Assembly (NCBI RefSeq): GCF_020379485.1
Contig: NC_063445.1
Span: 57,912,939-57,976,938, forward strand
DNA from: Brassica napus
Taxonomy: Eukaryota > Streptophyta > Magnoliopsida > Brassicales > Brassicaceae
DNA length: 64,000 bases
Direction: 5' to 3'
The notes beneath the pieces were generated by a model that saw nothing but the letters and a program-made list of their open reading frames with translations, did not search any database and was not told the DNA's origin. Made by a program: the position numbers and the translations under genes. Shown here in pieces: positions 58,787 to 64,000 of this stretch. The number at the start of each line of letters is the position of its first letter. Within the stretch, counting starts at the first letter, position 1.

Positions 58787-60661
58787 ATGGTGGTTGGTCT
58801 AAGAGAGTTCGCGCTCAGAACCGGAGACGGCTCACCAGCTCTAGACGAATCCAACGGCGAGGAGCTTATGCACGTGCAGCCCTCCGTCGCCGTAGCTCTC
58901 AGTGACCGCTCCGTCGAGTCTCCCGGAACTCTCTACATCACTTCCAGGTGGAAACATTAACTACATCACTTCTAGATTGATAAGCTTGCGGAGGTTAGTA
59001 ATAATAGTGTTTTCGTTTGGTTTAGGAAATTGATTTGGCTGAGTGATGCTGACGTGGCGAAAGGCTACGCCGTTGATTTCTTGTCGATATCGCTTCACGC
59101 GGTTTCGAGAGATCCACAGACTTATCCATCTCCTTGTATATATACTCAGGTCATTATTGTGTTATTGCTGTTTGTGATTAGTTCACTGATAGGGCCTGAT
59201 CTTAGATTTTGGGGGTTATAAAACATTTATTAAGAGTTTTAAATAAATAAATAAATAAATAAATCATAATTTTTAAGTTTATTTATATGATTTATATGTA
59301 TATACTCAGGTATGGTGTTGTGATTAGTTCTGTTAGGGATCTTAGATTTTGGTATAAACATTTATTAAGAGTTTTAAATAAAAGATAATACTTCCTTCTT
59401 TCAGAATAGAACACTACATGTTTTAGGATTTTTAAGCTTATTAATAAAACATAATAAAACTTAGTTATTAATGCATAGTTTTTTTGTAGTTTTAAATTTT
59501 CTATATTTCTAAACCAATAAGACTTCAAAAAATGTAATTATTCTTGAAGTTCCACAAAAATTGCATTGAAAATATAAAAAATTAAACAATTTTTTTTCTA
59601 GAATATTTAACTTTTTGAAACAGAGGGAGTAATAATTTGAAAGTTTATTTCTATGTCTATACTCATGTATGGTGTTGTGATTAGTTCTGATAGGGCGGGA
59701 TCTTAGATTTTGGAGTTTATAAACATTTTTTAAGAGTTTTAAATAATTTTTTTTAATAATTTGGAGACTTATTTCTATGTATATAATCTCTATGAAAAAA
59801 TTGGAATCCAAAGCGAATGCTTCATTGAGTTGTGTTGTTTTGTGTCTCTGTGCTTTGTGTTCTTTAATTTTCTTTGTCTAAGTTTGTGGTTCTGTGTTTT
59901 GAAGATTGAAGTTGTAGAAGATGAGGATGAAGATGATGAGGATGATACAGAGTCCACTGGAGTTTTGGACTTATCGAAGATCAGAGAGATGAGGCTTGTT
60001 CCTTCAGACTCTACTCAGTGTGAGTGTTTTTTTTAATGTAATTCGTTGTTTCATCATTACAAGAGTCTCACAGATGTTAACTTTTGTTCTTGACTCTTTG
60101 ACAGTGGATACTCTGTTTGATGTGTTCTGTGAGTGTGCTGAGCTGAATCCAGAACCAGTTGAAGGTAAGCTTAGAGATGCAACCTTTACTATTATTGTTT
60201 AATGCAATGTTTGGTTCACTAGCCATTTTACATGTTCGTTTGATTGTATCTTTTTCAGAAGAAGAAGAAGAAAGTGGACATAACTGGGTGTTTAGTGCTG
60301 ATCAGATGGTTGTTGGTGGAGGAGGTAATGTTTGAGACCAAACTCAAGAGTTTAATGTTCATCTTGAGTTGTATGTAAGAAATGTGATATATGTTTCTGT
60401 GTTGTATAGGGGAAGAAGATGCAGAATGGCAAATATCTCAGAGCCCGACGAGCGTAATTGGTCACTCTAATGGTGATGAAAGTATTGCTCAACCTATGCT
60501 CGAGGTAAAACAAAAAGAGAACTTATTTTCTTAATTTATTGGCTTGTTTGTTTATGTTAATAAGCTAATTTAATTGACGCACACTGCAGCTTCAGATCAA
60601 TGATCAGAGGTTTGATGATGCTGAAGAGATGGTTCATGAAAGCGAGGCCAAAGATCACTAA
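58787..60661 (+). CDS. ICln, methylosome/snRNP assembly chaperone (AT5G62290 ortholog)
   Basis: Seven exons, 58787-58947, 59026-59149, 59905-60019, 60105-60164, 60259-60324, about 60410-60504 and 60590-60661, join in frame to about 230 residues. They read MVVGLREFALRTGDGSPALD, GTLYITSRKLIWLSDADVAK, GYAVDFLSISLHAVSRD, an acidic stretch EVVEDEDEDDEDDTEST, LDLSKIREMRLVPSDSTQ, LDTLFDVFCECAELNPEP, EEEEESGHNWVFSADQM, and an acidic C-terminus ending EMVHESEAKDH. This is the PH-like ICln domain followed by acidic regions. ICln proteins bind Sm proteins and PRMT5 and act in spliceosomal snRNP assembly; the older name is nucleotide-sensitive chloride conductance regulator. Exon 3 ends at CAGT|GTGAGT, chosen because only this join keeps the frame. 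Intron 2 is enlarged by repeats and a MITE. Confidence 0.93.
59137..59800. repeat. Triplicated block in ICln intron 2 that includes the exon 2 donor region
   Basis: TATATACTCAGGTNNNNTGT at the end of exon 2, followed by TGTGATTAGTTC, ATCTTAGATTTTGG, AAACATTTATTAAGAGTTTT and AAATAA, is repeated from about 59298 (TATATACTCAGGTATGG) and about 59655 (TCTATACTCATGTATGG). The duplicates carry a copy of the exon 2 end and splice donor into the intron. Confidence 0.8.
59389..59631. mobile_element. Stowaway-type MITE (243 bp) in ICln intron 2
   Basis: The left end TACTTCCTTCTTTCAGAATA and the right end TTTTTGAAACAGAGGGAGTA are inverted repeats of the Stowaway consensus, beginning and ending at TA. 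It lies within the second copy of the triplicated intron block. Confidence 0.8.
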
Positions 60662-61053
60662 TTTGTTAGCAAATGTACTGTAGAAACAGAGTTGTTTCGT
60701 ATGTTAAAACAATGTTGTATCTGTGTTCTTGAAAGTTCATTTGTGCTTTGTTAAATATGCGTTAAAAACTTAAGACTTAGAAAGTTAGAAGATAGGTTTT
60801 GCTCATCTTGGTAACTCTCTCATTGATTCATTTGGGAACCAGAACGTAGCATGTGCGTACTAAAATCAAGAACACAGTTCCTGAAACTACTCGTGGCTTA
60901 TGTTGTTTCCTCTTCTTATTTGTCCAGTCTCCAAATCTCTCATTCTCAAATGCTTTCTTTCACGTTATGTTCAAAGAAGCTTCAAACATTAAGGGCAAGG
61001 GAGGCGAGCCCATCACACTCGTTGAAACATTAAGGTCAAGGCATACATCTTAC
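60662..61053. other. 3' flank of ICln
   Basis: Presumed 3' UTR and spacer. A minor duplication, AACATTAAGG-CAAGG, occurs near 60985 and 61026. No gene. Confidence 0.5.
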
Positions 61054-61894
61054 TAGGCCTGGGTATTCGGGGTCCCAATCGGATTTCGGTTTTATCTAAT
61101 CGGGTTTTAGTTTTTCGGGTTTATCAAAATCAGCTCCATTCGGATTATATGAAAGTTCGGTTCGGGACCGGTTCGGGTTCTATCGGGTTCAGGTCGGGGT
61201 TAGTAAATCTTCAAAGAACCGGTACAACCCAATATACTTTCGGGTTCGGGTCCCAATCAGTTTTTCGGTTTAAAAGTACCTGATTTTTACCTATTTTATA
61301 ACCAAAACATGAGTAAAATCGGTTCTTCAGTTTTAAAATACCTGATTTGTACCTATTTTGTAACCAAAACTTAAGTAAAATAGATTCAAAAATAAGGAAC
61401 ATTAACCGTGATCATTCAAAATCAAACGAAAAGTAAACATATTTACTGATAAAAAGAAAACCAAATAAATAAAAGCATAAAACGAAAACCAAATTCTCAT
61501 GAAATGAGAAACATTGTTTAACGAAAACAAAATCAAATCAAAATACTTCAAGATTCAACGACCATCTTTAAACATCAACCTTCATGTAATAGAACCACCA
61601 ACCTTCGTGTAAATAGATAAGCATTTTAGATGTTCAATATTTCTTAGTGTATTTTGGATACACATTAGAAATTGAGATCATGTTTGGTACAAGATCTTTT
61701 CGAGGTTTTGAATGTTTCTGGTTCTATCGGATATCCATTTAAATTCGGGTTCGGTTCGGATAATACCCATAACCCGAAATAGCACAAAACAAGATCCATT
61801 CGGTATTTACGCCGGGTTCAGATCGGTTCGGATTCATTTTTATCGGATCGGACTCAGTTCGGGTTTTTGGATTCGGTTTATTTGCCCAGTCCTA
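61054..61894. mobile_element. Non-autonomous hAT element (0.84 kb)
   Basis: The ends TAGGCCTGGGTATTCGGG and TTTGCCCAGTCCTA are inverted repeats. The subterminal regions are rich in TTCGGGT and CGGTTCGG at both ends. An 8-bp target duplication CATCTTAC is at 61046-61053 and 61895-61902. No transposase. Confidence 0.9.
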
Positions 61895-61902
61895 CATCTT
61901 AC

Positions 61903-63462
61903 ATCTTCAAGATTAACAACATTTGCATACTAGAAGACGAGAGACAGTATTACGAACCAAACAAGAGAATTACAGGTTTCACGGAGTGATCTTGGGTCGT
62001 ATAAAGATTCATGGGCCTTTATCGAGTGAAGTCTCTGAATTCTTAACTTGTTACAATCGTTTCCACTTCCACTTTTTCATTTATTCCAAAACTAATACTG
62101 CATCTGTTTTTTCTTCTATCTTCTGAAATATTACAATTTTACTAAAATTTACATGTAACTAAAAATTCAACTCAGTCAATAGAAATCCAAAATAGTAAAA
62201 AATTTCATGTATCGCACTGTGATGAACGGCACCACTTTTTGTCAATACATCATCAAAGATACGTATATTTAAAAAGAAGAGTCGATTTTTAAATATCCAA
62301 CAATTGAAAACGTAACCATAAAATAAGATTTTATTATGGTCTTACGCAGAGAGGATGGTACGACGGTGCATTTGACCCAGTGATCACTCTTGCTCACGTT
62401 CATAGATCACATGCTGAGGCGAGAATTATTGTTCACTTGTTTTATTTGCATTTTATTATGCCTTATTTTGTGGGATTCTTCTTATTTTCGTTATCGTCGT
62501 GTCCTCCTCTTCCCTCAATTATTTTTTTAAATTTCAAATTGAATTAAACTTTTGTTCTACACGACAATGAATGACCCACCCAAAACAATAAATATATTTC
62601 AAGAGTGAGGATATTTATATTAGGGGGTACGGAAGATAACAAAGATTATAAATTATGGTAATGCACGAGAAATAACAATGCGATTATGTCGGTAGGCTAT
62701 ATCTAAGAGATTAGTGTCATTTCAGTTTACATAATACGAAAATATATCATAAATTACCGTTTTCATTTTAGATAGGCTGAAATATATTGATCATAATTCA
62801 TTAACCACATATTTGAAACCTAGCTTCTCATATTGTTATATAATTCATAAATTACTGGAAACCTTTCTGTAGGAACTTTGTGGAATATGTAAATATAATA
62901 AATTAAGTAGATTATCAGTGATTATATTTAGTGTGATTGGCCCCAAAAAAAAATTAGTGGGATAACTTTGTTTATTGGCGTCATTGGATAAATTAGTGGC
63001 CTAATTTTATTATCTAACATTTATGTGAACGTTAAAACAGTAGTGTGATCATTTGATTGGGAGAGTTATTTAAGAGCGTATCTGTTTATGTTCGATGTTG
63101 ACAATTTGCAAACCCAATTAACAATATTTTCTTGTATTTTATTACGGCTTGATTGGTGCGACTCCTTTATCGCTATATTTTGTTCCCTTCTTGATGTGAA
63201 CAAAACGACAAATATTTATCTCTACTCGTTTCCGATTATGTTTAATAGCATATAGTTATGCTGTGATATTTGATATTTCACGTTATGATATGGACCGACG
63301 TTAAAGTGGACCCTGTCATGATTTTTTATATGAGAGAATTAAAACGCTAACCAGAGTCTCAAAAGTATTCGGGTCATTTCCATTTCCAGCTAATAATTGA
63401 GCCCTGACCCTGACCGTGCCCCTTTCTCTGCTCCTGTGTTTATGTAACGACATTATTCTTTT
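61903..63462. other. Intergenic AT-rich region, no gene seen
   Basis: Upstream of whatever gene follows the window. Short open frames have no recognisable features. The sequence before 62400 has no clear repeat. Confidence 0.5.
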
Positions 63463-64000
63463 TTTGAGTGTGATTGGTTATTCATAGAGTAAATTGGTGG
63501 GAAAAAAAGAAGTGAAAAAGAGCAGAAATAAATTAGATTAAAGTGGAGTAAAACTTTTCACTTGTATAACATGGAGTAAAAAATTACTCTACTTTTATTA
63601 GTTTTTCTCCACTGTTGGAGTAAATGGGCTGAAAACATTATTTCACCTGATTGGATAGAAAAAATTGAATTCAGAGTAAAAATTAAAATTAGAGTAAATA
63701 TTTACTCTCCAGTCACACTCAAACTTTTGGGACAACTTGTAACGACATAATTCATGTAGGCGTCTGGCTGTGATTTGTTTCACATGTAACGGTGGTCGGT
63801 AGATTGACAATAACTCTACAATTTCAACCTTAAGTAACTATGTAGTCTTTTGACCCCCAAAAAAAAGAAGAAGTAACTATGCAGTCTACGCGGTTGGTTT
63901 CAACCTGAGCCTGCTCCTCTGTGTTATGTAACATCGTCTAGCCTATCGCTCTGATTGGTTTGGCATGTAACGGTAAGTCGGCAGATTGACAATAACTCCA
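63415..64000. repeat. Tandem duplication cut by the window end
   Basis: 63418-63462 plus 63724-63815 correspond to 63905-64000. Both copies contain CTGCTCCT-TGTGTT-ATGTAAC, then GATT-GTTT, CATGTAACGGT, and CGGTAGATTGACAATAACTC or CGGCAGATTGACAATAACTC. The first copy is interrupted by the MITE. Confidence 0.7.
63463..63723. mobile_element. MITE of unassigned family (about 260 bp)
   Basis: Inverted ends TTTGAGTGTGATTGG and CCAGTCACACTCAAA, with repeated AGAGTAAA/TTTACTCT motifs internally. CTTTT precedes the left end and follows the right end, a possible 5-bp target duplication. Confidence 0.6.

Overview
This is plant nuclear DNA from a Brassicaceae species, most likely of the Brassica/Raphanus lineage. 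Introns have GT-AG borders, the intergenic DNA is AT-rich and full of transposon insertions, and the genes I recognise fall in the order of the Arabidopsis thaliana chromosome 5 block AT5G62180 to AT5G62290. Gene identities rest on remembered Arabidopsis proteins and the protein features seen here; no search was run.

Layout. Bases 1-15787 are a satellite array of about 350-bp monomers. It starts with an inverted piece and is built mostly from alternating A/B monomers. It ends at a Helitron-like element (15786-16790). Next comes a duplicated flank of an RNA helicase gene: a pseudogene tail at 17868-18030, a CXE20-like carboxylesterase that lacks its catalytic serine segment (18691-19584, minus), and two more copies of the flank. 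The DEAD-box helicase gene PRH75/RH7 (21770-25498, minus, 10 exons) follows, then two ATS3-type PLAT-domain genes (26471-28279 and 31625-32781, both minus) separated by a second Helitron-like element.

From 32.8 to 38.5 kb, Arabidopsis (as I recall it) carries AT5G62220-AT5G62250. Here I find only an 820-bp foldback transposon, a decayed unknown gene containing a near-perfect 55-nt-arm hairpin, and degenerate repeats. Plus-strand genes follow: AHL6 (38537-40529), GCD1 (41405-43082), a DUF1442 gene (50543-51476) and ICln (58787-60661). Between them lie three non-autonomous hAT elements with perfect 8-bp target duplications, a probable tRNA-derived SINE, several Stowaway-type MITEs, and a nearly intact L1-type LINE (52851-58597) with a 17-bp target duplication.

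The genes are unrelated housekeeping or developmental loci: ribosome biogenesis, extracellular PLAT proteins, chromatin binding, mitochondrial function and snRNP assembly. They do not form one pathway. The most notable content is structural: the dimeric satellite with its inversion, the retroposed unknown ORF nested in a hAT element with an in-window empty-site copy, the LINE disabled by a single stop codon, and the hairpin locus near 35.6 kb.
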